A stretch of DNA of 7,494 nt from Comamonadaceae bacterium (GCA_947460165.1 CANHKH010000161.1:1-7494); one strand, 5' to 3'; shown: positions 1 through 6,390, counted from the stretch's first letter. Program-made: numbers and translations. The notes: generated by a model not told the origin, from the letters alone.

Positions 1-741
1 GAACCCACCCCGTATTCCCCCTGGGGTTTGCGGCTGGCAGACAAGCCGCTGCTGACCAAGCTGGACCTGTTTGTCCAGGGCGACATGGAGGTGCAAGACG
101 AGGGCTCGCAGCTGCTGGCCTTGCTGCTGGACGCCAAGCGCGGCGAGATGGTGGTGGATTTTTGTGCTGGCGCCGGCGGCAAGACCTTGGCCGTGGGTGC
201 CTCCATGCGCAGCACAGGCAGGCTGTACGCCTTTGACGTGTCGGCCCACCGGCTGGACGCGCTCAAGCCCCGGCTGGCGCGCAGCGGCTTGTCCAATGTG
301 CACCCGGTGGCCATTGCCCATGAGCGGGATGACCGCATCAAGCGCCTGGCCGGCAAAATTGACCGGGTGCTGGTGGACGCGCCCTGCTCGGGCTTGGGCA
401 CCTTGCGCCGCAACCCCGACCTCAAGTGGCGGCAAAACCCCAAGGCCATTGAAGAGATGGCCGTCAAGCAATTGGCCATTCTTCAGAGCGCCGCCCGTTT
501 GCTCAAGCCTGGCGGCCGGCTGGTGTACGCCACCTGCAGCCTGTTGCAGGCTGAAAACGAGGCGGTGGCACAGGCTTTTCAGGCGGTGCAGCCCGACTTC
601 AAGCCCTTGCCTGCTGCGCAGCTGTTGGCCCAGCTTGGCGTGGCCCAGGCCGAGTTTTTGTGTGCCGGTGATTTCCTGAGACTGTGGCCGCACCGGCATG
701 CCACCGACGGCTTTTTTGCGGCTGTCTGGCAGCGTGCCTGA
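1..741 (+). CDS. RsmB/NOP-family SAM-dependent RNA (cytosine-5) methyltransferase, 3' part
   Basis: The reading frame is open from the first base, so the gene begins upstream of the window; 246 residues are present. Enzymes of this family use S-adenosylmethionine to methylate carbon 5 of a cytosine in rRNA or tRNA in the cytoplasm. Seen here: SAM-binding motif I (DFCAGAGGKT, fragment residues 53-62), motif IV DAPCSG with its cysteine at bases 385-387, and motif VI ATCS with its cysteine at bases 535-537. In this family the ATCS cysteine attacks the base and the DAPCSG cysteine helps release the product. The C-terminus (FLRLWPHRHATDGFF) is typical of the family. An internal TTG at 28 could be read as a start, but it lies inside conserved sequence and would remove the upstream RNA-binding part. 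Burkholderiales carry several paralogues (RsmB, RsmF-like), and without the N-terminus I cannot tell which substrate applies, so no symbol is given. Family confidence is high. Confidence 0.93.
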   Translation, partial: EPTPYSPWGLRLADKPLLTKLDLFVQGDMEVQDEGSQLLALLLDAKRGEMVVDFCAGAGGKTLAVGASMRSTGRLYAFDVSAHRLDALKPRLARSGLSNVHPVAIAHERDDRIKRLAGKIDRVLVDAPCSGLGTLRRNPDLKWRQNPKAIEEMAVKQLAILQSAARLLKPGGRLVYATCSLLQAENEAVAQAFQAVQPDFKPLPAAQLLAQLGVAQAEFLCAGDFLRLWPHRHATDGFFAAVWQRA

Positions 742-800
742 GTTGGCATATCAAGAAAATCACGTTTTTTGCCGACAGATGATGAAAATTCAGCGCTTCA

Positions 801-814
801 GGGCTAAAAAGCCC
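801..814. terminator. Small hairpin after the methyltransferase gene, possible weak terminator
   Basis: A 5-bp perfect stem (GGGCT/AGCCC) with an AAAA loop lies 59 bases after the methyltransferase stop. It is followed by TTGATC rather than a run of T, so it is at best a weak intrinsic terminator. It could equally be chance in the 180-base gap (742-921), which otherwise holds only the candidate promoter listed separately. Confidence 0.22.
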
Positions 815-833
815 TTGATCAGCCTGATCTGGC

Positions 834-862
834 TTGGTCTTTTGAGCTCTGCCGCCTACAAT
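834..862 (+). promoter_or_regulatory. Candidate sigma-70 promoter for the desaturase gene
   Basis: A good -10 hexamer, TACAAT (857-862), sits 17 bases after a weak -35, TTGGTC (834-839). This would start transcription near base 869 and give a leader of about 50 bases before the ATG at 922. The spacing is ideal, but only the first three bases of the -35 match consensus. No operator could be recognised. Confidence 0.35.
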
Positions 863-908
863 GGACTTAATCTCAAGATTGTGGTGCGTCGGTGCTTCAT
901 TGGGGTTG

Positions 909-914
909 TAAGGA
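909..914 (+). promoter_or_regulatory. Ribosome binding site of the desaturase gene
   Basis: TAAGGA lies 7 bases before the ATG at 922. It is a clear Shine-Dalgarno sequence and supports that start. Confidence 0.7.
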
Positions 915-921
915 TCCATAG

Positions 922-2121
922 ATGATTTTCTTTGACGCCGCACTGGAGTGGCTGGCCCACGGCCTCTGGGACATTGCCTGGTGGCAAATTGTGTTGTTTG
1001 CGCTGGCGATGACGCACATCACCATGATCAGTGTGACCGTGTATTTGCACCGGCACCAGGCCCACCGTGCCTTGGATTTGCACCCCATCGCGTCTCACTT
1101 TTTCCGCCTGTGGCTGTGGTTGACCACCGGCCAGGTGACCAAAGAGTGGGCTGCGATTCACCGCAAACACCACGCCAAATGCGAGCAGGCTGAAGACCCG
1201 CACAGCCCCCATGTGCATGGCATCAAAACCGTGCTCACCCGGGGTGCTGAGTTGTACCGCGCTGAGAGCAAAAACAAAGAAACCTTGGCCCGTTACGGCC
1301 ATGGCACGCCCGACGACTGGATTGAGCGCAACCTCTACACCCGGTTTTCATGGCAAGGCGTGGGTTTGATGATGATCATCGACCTGGCCTTGTTTGGCAT
1401 GGCCGGTCTGGCGGTGTGGGCCTTGCAAATGGCGTGGACCCCCATCATGGCTGCGGGCATCATCAACGGCGCAGGCCATTATTGGGGTTACCGTAACTTT
1501 GAGGCGACCGATGCCAGCACCAATTTGTCGCCATGGGGCATCATCATCGCCGGCGAAGAGTTGCACAACAACCACCACACTTACCCGACCTCGGCCAAGC
1601 TGTCTATCAAGCCGTACGAGTTTGACATTGGCTGGATGTACATCACCATCCTCAAAAGCATGGGCTTGGCCAGCGTCAAGAAAGTGCCGCCTAAACTGCA
1701 ACTCGGCACTGTGCAGCCTGTGGCTGACGAAAAAACCCTGGAAGCCGTCATTGCCCACCGCTATGAGGTGATGGCCGGCTTCGCCCGCGAGTTGCGCCGC
1801 ACGGCCAAGGCTGAAATGGCCTCGCTCAAGGCCAAACACGCCGATGTTTCTGTCATGAAGGTGGCCAGCCGCTGGCTGCACCGTGACGTTGACAAAGTGC
1901 CTGCGTCAGCCCTGCCTGTGATTGCCCAGGCCCGTGCCGAGCATCCTGTGCTCGACAAAATGGTGACCATGCGCGAAGAGTTGCGCCAGTTGTGGATGAG
2001 CACCTCGTCTTCCCGCGAGCAATTGGCCGCCGACCTGCAGTGCTGGTGCCAACGCGCCGAGGCCAGCGGAGTTGCCGCCTTGCAGCAGTTTTCACTCAAG
2101 CTCAAAGCTGCCCAGGTCTGA
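922..2121 (+). CDS. Membrane fatty-acid desaturase (acyl-CoA / stearoyl delta-9 type)
   Basis: This is a 399-residue integral-membrane di-iron desaturase, which introduces a cis double bond into a saturated acyl chain using oxygen and an electron donor. It would tune membrane fluidity. The family's three histidine boxes are all present: HRHQAH (residues 43-48), HRKHH (80-84) and HNNHH (215-219). An extra conserved-looking histidine lies at GAGHYWGYRN (186). Hydrophobic segments lie at about 20-40, 55-70, 146-168 and 172-185. The order and spacing match the OLE1/DesC-type acyl-CoA desaturases rather than the DesA phospholipid desaturases, but substrate and regiospecificity are inferred. After about residue 260 comes a soluble, charged, helix-rich tail of about 140 residues beyond the catalytic core, with no domain I recognise. 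The gene stands alone, with its own candidate promoter upstream and a strong terminator 13 bases after the stop. No electron-donor gene (ferredoxin or rubredoxin reductase) is next to it. Confidence 0.9.
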   Translation: MIFFDAALEWLAHGLWDIAWWQIVLFALAMTHITMISVTVYLHRHQAHRALDLHPIASHFFRLWLWLTTGQVTKEWAAIHRKHHAKCEQAEDPHSPHVHGIKTVLTRGAELYRAESKNKETLARYGHGTPDDWIERNLYTRFSWQGVGLMMIIDLALFGMAGLAVWALQMAWTPIMAAGIINGAGHYWGYRNFEATDASTNLSPWGIIIAGEELHNNHHTYPTSAKLSIKPYEFDIGWMYITILKSMGLASVKKVPPKLQLGTVQPVADEKTLEAVIAHRYEVMAGFARELRRTAKAEMASLKAKHADVSVMKVASRWLHRDVDKVPASALPVIAQARAEHPVLDKMVTMREELRQLWMSTSSSREQLAADLQCWCQRAEASGVAALQQFSLKLKAAQV

Positions 2122-2134
2122 GCGGCTGTCTGTT

Positions 2135-2180
2135 CGCCCCATTGAAAAAGCCACCTTCGGGTGGCTTTTTCAATGGGGCG
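2135..2180. terminator. Bidirectional intrinsic terminator with a 21-bp perfect stem and UUCG loop
   Basis: Two 21-base arms (2135-2155 and 2160-2180) are perfectly complementary around a C(TTCG)G tetraloop. The core is GCCACC-TTCG-GGTGGC followed by TTTTT on the + strand, and by symmetry it is also followed by TTTTT on the minus strand. The stem then continues past the T/A tracts with CGCCCCATTG/CAATGGGGCG. It begins 13 bases after the desaturase stop, and also lies beyond the 3' end of rpmG on the opposite strand, so it can close both transcripts. Confidence 0.93.
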
Positions 2181-2233
2181 TGGTCTGCCAGAAAAAGCTG
2201 GGGGGGCCTCACCCGGTTGTTGTCACGGCCATG

Positions 2234-2264
2234 AAAAACCCCGCCGACTTTCGAGGGCGGGGTT
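2234..2264 (-). terminator. Intrinsic terminator of the rpmB-rpmG transcript
   Basis: Read on the minus strand, a 9-bp stem AACCCCGCC/GGCGGGGTT (arms 2237-2245 and 2256-2264) with a 10-base loop is followed directly by a T run (the A run at 2234-2238 on the + strand). It begins about 20 bases past the rpmG stop. It lacks a matching T run on the + strand, so it acts in one direction. Confidence 0.85.
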
Positions 2265-2284
2265 GTTCCAGGCGACCAGCTGAA

Positions 2285-2452
2285 TTACTTCAGCTTGACT
2301 TCCTTGTACTCCACATGCTTGCGAGCCTTGGGGTCGAACTTCATGATCAACATCTTTTCAGGGGTTGTCTTTTTGTTCTTGCTCGTCGTGTAAAAGTGGC
2401 CTGTGCCCGCTGAGGACTGCAGCTTGATTTTTTCGCGTCCGCCTTTTGCCAT
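2285..2452 (-). CDS. rpmG: 50S ribosomal protein L33
   Basis: This 55-residue basic protein (MAKGGREKIKLQSSAG... ending EYKEVKLK) was translated by hand from the ATG at 2452 to the TAA at 2285-2287. L33 is a small protein of the large ribosomal subunit near the tRNA exit site. The sequence shows the family core (HFYTTSKNKK, then EKMLIMKFDP and ARKHVEYKE) at the usual length of about 55 residues. It has no CxxC pairs, so it is the zinc-independent (C-minus) form. It lies 11 bases after rpmB on the same strand, and its Shine-Dalgarno (AAGGAG) overlaps the rpmB stop, so the two are translated from one mRNA, the usual rpmB-rpmG arrangement. A terminator follows. Confidence 0.97.
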   Translation of the reverse strand: MAKGGREKIKLQSSAGTGHFYTTSKNKKTTPEKMLIMKFDPKARKHVEYKEVKLK

Positions 2453-2459
2453 GGTGCTG

Positions 2460-2465
2460 CTCCTT
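2460..2465 (-). promoter_or_regulatory. rpmG Shine-Dalgarno overlapping the rpmB stop codon
   Basis: On the minus strand AAGGAG starts within the rpmB TAA (2464-2466) and lies 7 bases before the rpmG ATG. This fixes the rpmG start and suggests translational coupling of L28 and L33. Confidence 0.8.
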
Positions 2466-2697
2466 AAATTTCGCCGCGTGCGCGCAGGTCAACGAGGACG
2501 GCGTCAATGCCGTTTTTGTCGATCAAACGCAGACCAGCATTGGTGATGCGAAGGCGAATCCAACGGTTTTCGCTTTCGACCCAGAAACGACGGTATTGCA
2601 GGTTCGGCATGAACCTGCGTTTGGTTTTGTTGTTCGCGTGAGAAACATTGTTTCCCACCATGGGCTTTTTGCCCGTGACTTGACAAACTCGTGCCAT
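2464..2697 (-). CDS. rpmB: 50S ribosomal protein L28
   Basis: This 77-residue protein begins MARVCQVTGKKPMVGNNVSH and continues KTKRRFMPNL, a near-signature match for bacterial L28, which is needed for assembly of the 50S subunit. The end (GIDAVLVDLRARGEI) is also typical. Length agrees with the usual 77-78 residues. The frame stays open upstream to 2877, but the start at 2697 is chosen for two reasons: all L28 homology begins there, and a GGAG Shine-Dalgarno (2705-2708) sits 7 bases before it. It is followed 11 bases later by rpmG. The gene lies 194 bases downstream of trxB on the same strand with no clear terminator between them, so some read-through from trxB is possible. Confidence 0.97.
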   Translation of the reverse strand: MARVCQVTGKKPMVGNNVSHANNKTKRRFMPNLQYRRFWVESENRWIRLRITNAGLRLIDKNGIDAVLVDLRARGEI

Positions 2698-2704
2698 AAG
2701 GACA

Positions 2705-2708
2705 CTCC
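2705..2708 (-). promoter_or_regulatory. Ribosome binding site of rpmB
   Basis: GGAG on the minus strand is spaced 7 bases from the ATG at 2697. It decides the start within a longer open frame. Confidence 0.65.
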
Positions 2709-2864
2709 AGATAAAAGTTAGCAGCTGCTCGCCGCACCTCGCCAATGTCCTGTGCTGTGCCGTCTGCCCCAGATGGAGGACTGGGTACGGCTCCGGCTCA
2801 CCGGCGGTCAAAGTTTTTTCAGCGTGCGCTGTGAACCCTGGGGGCAGCGCCAGCAAAACCCAAT

Positions 2865-2870
2865 ATTCTA
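2865..2870 (-). promoter_or_regulatory. Candidate -10 element for rpmB-rpmG
   Basis: TAGAAT on the minus strand lies in an AT-richer patch of the trxB-rpmB gap (2698-2891), about 168 bases before the rpmB start. No good -35 was found at 16-18 bases upstream, so this is a weak call. Nothing else in that gap could be assigned. Confidence 0.22.
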
Positions 2871-2891
2871 CCTGCAAATGGCAAACCGGCC

Positions 2892-3839
2892 TCAGCCTGC
2901 TTGCTGCTCCAGGAAGCGCTGAGCGTCCAGCGCCGCCATGCAGCCCGTGCCGGCGCTGGTGATGGCTTGGCGGTAAATGTGGTCTTGCACATCGCCGGCG
3001 GCAAACACGCCGGGCACGCTGGTCATGGTGGCAAAGCCGCTCAGGCCGCTGCGGGTGATGATGTAGCCGTCTTTCATGTCCAGCTGACCTTGGAATATCT
3101 CTGTGTTGGGCTGGTGGCCAATGGCGATGAAGCAGCCGGTGAGCTGGAGGTCTTGCGTGGTCCCGTCTTGGGTGGCTTTGAGGCGCACCCCGGTCACGCC
3201 CGAGGCGTCGCCCAGCACCTCGTCCAAGGTCTGGTGGGTCTTGAGCACAATCTTGCCGGCTGCCACCTTGTCCATGAGTTTGTCAATGAGGATGGCTTCG
3301 GCCTTGAACTTGTCGCGGCGGTGAACGAGGTAGACCTTGCTGGCGATGTTGGACAGGTAAAGCGCCTCTTCCACGGCGGTATTGCCCCCGCCGACCACGC
3401 ACACGTCTTGGTCGCGGTAGAAAAAACCGTCGCAGGTGGCACAGCCCGAAACACCCCGGCCCATGAAGGCGCTTTCCGTGGGCAAGCCCAAATACTTGGC
3501 CGAGGCGCCGGTGGCAATGATGAGCGAATCACAGGTGTAGCTGCCACTGTCGCCGGTCAGGGTGAAGGGGCGCTGGCTGAAGTCAACTGTGTGGATGTGG
3601 TCGAACACGATCTCGGTGTTAAAGCGCTCTGCATGGGCCAAAAAGCGCTGCATCAGTTCAGGCCCTTGCACGCCGTCGACGTCGGCCGGCCAGTTGTCCA
3701 CCTCGGTGGTGGTCATCAGCTGGCCACCCTGAGCGATGCCGGTGATCAGCACGGGTTGGAGGTTGGCGCGGGCTGCGTAAACCGCGGCGGTATAGCCGGC
3801 AGGGCCGGAGCCCAAAATCAGGACCTTGGAGTGCTTCAT
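2892..3839 (-). CDS. trxB: Thioredoxin-disulfide reductase
   Basis: This 315-residue FAD/NADPH flavoenzyme transfers electrons from NADPH to oxidised thioredoxin in the cytoplasm, feeding ribonucleotide reductase and disulfide repair. Seen in order: the FAD-binding GSGPAG (residues 10-15) inside LILGSGPAGYTAAVYAARAN; the redox-active CATC (cysteines 133 and 136); the NADPH-binding GGGNTA (150-155) followed by EEALYLSNIASKV; HRRDKF (173-178) for the NADP phosphate; and the C-terminal FAD motif GVFAAGDVQDHIYRQAITSAGTG (277-299). Length and motif order match the low-molecular-weight bacterial enzyme (E. coli 321 residues). The ATG at 3839 fits family N-termini (KHSKVLILGSG), but no Shine-Dalgarno is visible: the minus-strand leader just before it reads CCCCCTTTTTTTACGCAC. 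It is transcribed away from ftsK and toward rpmB. Confidence 0.97.
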   Translation of the reverse strand: MKHSKVLILGSGPAGYTAAVYAARANLQPVLITGIAQGGQLMTTTEVDNWPADVDGVQGPELMQRFLAHAERFNTEIVFDHIHTVDFSQRPFTLTGDSGSYTCDSLIIATGASAKYLGLPTESAFMGRGVSGCATCDGFFYRDQDVCVVGGGNTAVEEALYLSNIASKVYLVHRRDKFKAEAILIDKLMDKVAAGKIVLKTHQTLDEVLGDASGVTGVRLKATQDGTTQDLQLTGCFIAIGHQPNTEIFQGQLDMKDGYIITRSGLSGFATMTSVPGVFAAGDVQDHIYRQAITSAGTGCMAALDAQRFLEQQAG

Positions 3840-3924
3840 GTGCGTAAAAAAAGGGGGATGAGAAGGTCTGTGCCCGTTCAGGACAGGGCGGTGACTTCAG
3901 GGCAAGGACTTTTGTGGTGGCTCC

Positions 3925-3930
3925 ATTGTA
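3925..3930 (-). promoter_or_regulatory. Candidate -10 element for trxB
   Basis: TACAAT on the minus strand lies 85 bases before the trxB ATG. At 17-bp spacing the -35 would be GGGCAC, which is poor. A better hexamer, TTGACG, lies 22 bases upstream, which is too far for an ordinary sigma-70 promoter. The inverted repeat at 3935-3954 lies in the spacer. Possibly an activated promoter; low confidence. Confidence 0.28.
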
Positions 3931-3934
3931 AGAA

Positions 3935-3954
3935 CGGGCGGCACGCCGTGCCCG
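3935..3954. repeat. GC-rich inverted repeat upstream of trxB
   Basis: CGGGC (3935-3939) pairs with GCCCG (3950-3954). Alternatively GGCAC (3940-3944) pairs with GTGCC (3948-3952). Two overlapping dyads of 5 bp are weak evidence alone, but they sit just upstream of the candidate trxB -10 and could be an operator. Confidence 0.4.
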
Positions 3955-3962
3955 TCAAGGGT

Positions 3963-4005
3963 CCGCAGATGGCGGTGTGATGATGGGAGTGGGGTTCATC
4001 TGCGG
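3963..4005. repeat. 9-bp perfect inverted repeat just upstream of ftsK
   Basis: CCGCAGATG (3963-3971) is repeated inverted as CATCTGCGG (3997-4005), separated by 25 bases. The arm centres are 34 bp apart, close to three turns of B-DNA, so the arms face the same side of the helix. The repeat ends 19 bases before the ftsK ATG. It could be a regulator site or, if transcribed, a leader hairpin that affects ftsK translation. No ftsK promoter with recognisable -35/-10 boxes was found in 3840-4024. Confidence 0.55.
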
Positions 4006-4024
4006 TAAGCTTGCCAGTTGATCC

Positions 4025-6349
4025 ATGACTTACTCACTTGACACCATGACCCGGGGCTCGGTGAACACCGAGGCCCCCACCGGCTTGCCCCGATTTGCCC
4101 ACGAGCTCAGCCTGGTGCTGGCCGCCGTGGCCTTGCTGTTCTGGGTCATCGCCTTGCTCAGCTTTACGCCGGCCGATGCCGCCTGGTCCACCACCGGCAA
4201 GGCGGCTGCGCTCACCGGCCCGCACAACCTGGCCGGCCGTCTGGGCGCATGGCTGGCCGACGTCAGTTATTTTTTGATGGGCTACTCGGTGTGGTGGTTG
4301 CCGCTGCTGGGCGCTTGGCGCTGGGCCCACTCGCTGCGGCGCTGGCTTCATGGCCAAAGCCAGGCCGCTGCCGCCAGAGGGCTGCGCCTGCGCTTCTGGG
4401 GCGGCCTGCTGATCTTGCTGGCCTCCAGCACGGCGCTGGAGTGGACGCGCTTGTACCGTTTTGAAGCCAGCTTGCCGGGTCATGCCGGAGGGGTGCTGGG
4501 TTTTTTGACCGGCCCCACCAGCATGAAATGGCTGGGTTTTGCAGGTTCGGGCTTGGTCTGGATTGCCCTGGTCGTGCTCAGCGTGTCTTTGGTGTTTGGT
4601 TTTTCTTGGAGTCAAACCGCACAAAAGCTGGGGGCCTGGATAGACGGCTTGTTGGAGTCGCGCCGAGAAAAACGCGAGCGGGCCATTGACCTGGAGGTGG
4701 GCCGCGCTGCCGTGCGCGAGCGAGAAGAGGTCTTGCTCGAAGAGCGCGAGGAGCTCGATGGACATCACCCTGTGCCCGTGTTCATCGAACCTGCGCCCAT
4801 CGAGGTGCCCCAAAGCACGCGGGTGGTCAAGGAGCGCCAAAAGCCGCTGTTCAACGAGCTGCCAGACTCTCATTTGCCGCAGGTCGATTTGCTCGATGGC
4901 GCCATGTCGCGCCAAGAAGGTGTGGCGCCCGAGACCCTGGAGATGACCTCGCGGCTGATCGAGAAAAAACTCAAGGACTTTGGCGTCGAGGTGCGCGTGG
5001 TGGCGGCCGCCCCGGGTCCCGTGATCACCCGCTATGAAATCGAGCCGGCCACTGGCGTCAAGGGCTCGCAGGTGGTGAACCTGGCCAAAGACCTGGCGCG
5101 AGCGCTCAGCCTGGTGTCCATTCGCGTGATTGAGACCATCCCCGGTAAAAACTACATGGCGCTGGAGTTGCCCAACGCCAAGCGCCAGTCCATCAAACTC
5201 TCAGAGATTTTGGGCTCGCAAACCTACAACGAAGCCAAGTCCATGCTCACCATCGGTTTGGGCAAAGACATAGGCGGCACGGCCGTGGTGGCAGACCTGG
5301 CCAAAATGCCGCACTGCCTGGTGGCCGGCACCACCGGCTCGGGCAAGTCGGTGGGCATCAACGCCATGATCCTGAGCCTCTTGTACAAGGCCGATGCCAA
5401 AGACGTGAGGCTGTTGCTGATCGACCCCAAGATGCTGGAGATGAGCGTTTACGAGGGCATCCCGCACCTGCTGGCGCCTGTGGTCACCGACATGAAACAG
5501 GCCGCCCACGGCCTGAACTGGTGCGTGGCCGAGATGGAAAAGCGCTACAAGCTCATGAGCAAACTGGGCGTGCGCAACCTGGCCGGCTACAACGCCAAAA
5601 TCGATGAAGCCAGGGCGCGCGGCGAGTTCATTTACAACCCCTTCAGCCTCACGCCCGATCAGCCCGAGCCGCTGGAGCGCCTGCCTTTCATTGTGGTGGT
5701 CATCGACGAGCTGGCCGACTTGATGATGGTGGTGGGCAAAAAAATCGAAGAACTCATTGCCCGCTTGGCGCAAAAAGCCCGCGCCGCTGGCATCCACCTG
5801 ATTTTGGCCACCCAGCGGCCCAGCGTGGACGTGATCACCGGCCTCATCAAGGCCAATATCCCGACCCGCCTGTCCTTCCAGGTCTCCAGCAAGATCGACA
5901 GCCGCACCATTTTGGACCAAATGGGCGCCGAGGCCTTGCTGGGCATGGGTGACATGCTCTACATGCCCAGCGGCACTGGCCTGCCCATTCGGGTGCACGG
6001 CGCTTTTGTGAGCGACGAAGAGGTGCACCGCGTGGTGGCTTTCCTCAAAGCGCAAGGCGGCGAGCCCAACTACATTGAAGGCGTGCTCGAAGGCGGCGTG
6101 GTCGATGGTGAAGACGGCCTGGGCGGTTTGGCTGGCGAGGGCGGCGGCGAAAAAGACCCCATGTACGACCAGGCCGTGGAGGTGGTGCTCAAGCACCGCA
6201 AGGCCTCCATCTCCTTGGTGCAGCGCCACCTCAAGATTGGTTACAACCGCGCCGCCCGGCTGCTCGAAGACATGGAAAATGCGGGCATGGTCAGCGCCAT
6301 GTCGGGCGCGGGCCAGCGCGACATTTTGGTTCCTGCGCGCGCCGAATGA
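4025..6349 (+). CDS. ftsK: DNA translocase FtsK
   Basis: This 774-residue septal motor pumps chromosome ends out of the closing septum and activates XerCD at dif. The N-terminus carries about four hydrophobic segments (roughly residues 28-47, 81-100, 122-138, 170-195) that anchor it in the inner membrane. A short, highly charged linker follows (about 205-290), much shorter than the linker of the 1329-residue E. coli protein. The RecA-like motor has Walker A GTTGSGKS (435-442), Walker B IVVVIDE (D561, E562) and ATQRPS (595-600). A glycine/acid-rich hinge (about 688-709) leads to the winged-helix gamma domain (about 712-774, ISLVQRHLKIGYNRAARLLEDM), which reads DNA polarity and contacts XerD. 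An in-frame TGA at 4019-4021 limits the start to 4025 or the next ATG at 4046; neither has a Shine-Dalgarno. The 4025 start is kept because it retains the N-terminus MTYSL. lolA follows after 41 bases. Confidence 0.96.
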   Translation: MTYSLDTMTRGSVNTEAPTGLPRFAHELSLVLAAVALLFWVIALLSFTPADAAWSTTGKAAALTGPHNLAGRLGAWLADVSYFLMGYSVWWLPLLGAWRWAHSLRRWLHGQSQAAAARGLRLRFWGGLLILLASSTALEWTRLYRFEASLPGHAGGVLGFLTGPTSMKWLGFAGSGLVWIALVVLSVSLVFGFSWSQTAQKLGAWIDGLLESRREKRERAIDLEVGRAAVREREEVLLEEREELDGHHPVPVFIEPAPIEVPQSTRVVKERQKPLFNELPDSHLPQVDLLDGAMSRQEGVAPETLEMTSRLIEKKLKDFGVEVRVVAAAPGPVITRYEIEPATGVKGSQVVNLAKDLARALSLVSIRVIETIPGKNYMALELPNAKRQSIKLSEILGSQTYNEAKSMLTIGLGKDIGGTAVVADLAKMPHCLVAGTTGSGKSVGINAMILSLLYKADAKDVRLLLIDPKMLEMSVYEGIPHLLAPVVTDMKQAAHGLNWCVAEMEKRYKLMSKLGVRNLAGYNAKIDEARARGEFIYNPFSLTPDQPEPLERLPFIVVVIDELADLMMVVGKKIEELIARLAQKARAAGIHLILATQRPSVDVITGLIKANIPTRLSFQVSSKIDSRTILDQMGAEALLGMGDMLYMPSGTGLPIRVHGAFVSDEEVHRVVAFLKAQGGEPNYIEGVLEGGVVDGEDGLGGLAGEGGGEKDPMYDQAVEVVLKHRKASISLVQRHLKIGYNRAARLLEDMENAGMVSAMSGAGQRDILVPARAE

Positions 6350-6379
6350 CCGGCCATGGCCGCTGCCCCCACCCCTGTT

Positions 6380-6383
6380 GGAG
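6380..6383 (+). promoter_or_regulatory. Ribosome binding site of lolA
   Basis: GGAG, 7 bases before the ATG at 6391, selects this start over the in-frame ATG at 6346 that overlaps the ftsK stop codon. Confidence 0.75.
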
Positions 6384-6390
6384 TTTCCTT

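Noticed and set aside
698..925. A 75-codon + strand frame spanning the methyltransferase end and the following gap
   Set aside because: It overlaps the methyltransferase out of frame, has no ribosome site and resembles no known protein.
2698..2877. N-terminal extension of L28 upstream of 2697
   Set aside because: The frame is merely open. L28 proteins begin MARVCQVTGKKP, and a ribosome site is in place for 2697.
3798..3815. A KOPS-like (GGGNAGGG) sequence that might orient FtsK
   Set aside because: The closest match noticed (CGGCAGGG) has one mismatch and lies inside trxB coding sequence. A single near-match is expected by chance, and skew across the genome could not be assessed.
2901..3980. 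Long + strand open frame (359 codons) opposite trxB
   Set aside because: It is the antisense shadow of trxB in GC-rich DNA. Its His/Val/Gly/Ala-rich composition resembles no protein family, while the minus strand carries every TrxB motif.
4034..4915. Minus-strand open frame (293 codons) opposite the ftsK N-terminal half
   Set aside because: It is a Gln/Gly/Ala-rich translation of antisense DNA with no motif. FtsK membrane segments and linker explain the + strand.
5201..6229. Long minus-strand open frame (342 codons) opposite ftsK
   Set aside because: It is an antisense shadow over the most conserved ATPase part of FtsK. It is His-rich with no recognisable domain and no ribosome site.
6346..6390. 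Alternative upstream start for lolA at an ATGA overlap with the ftsK stop
   Set aside because: It would put 15 non-homologous residues in front of a complete signal peptide, and it has no Shine-Dalgarno. GGAG sits 7 bases before 6391.
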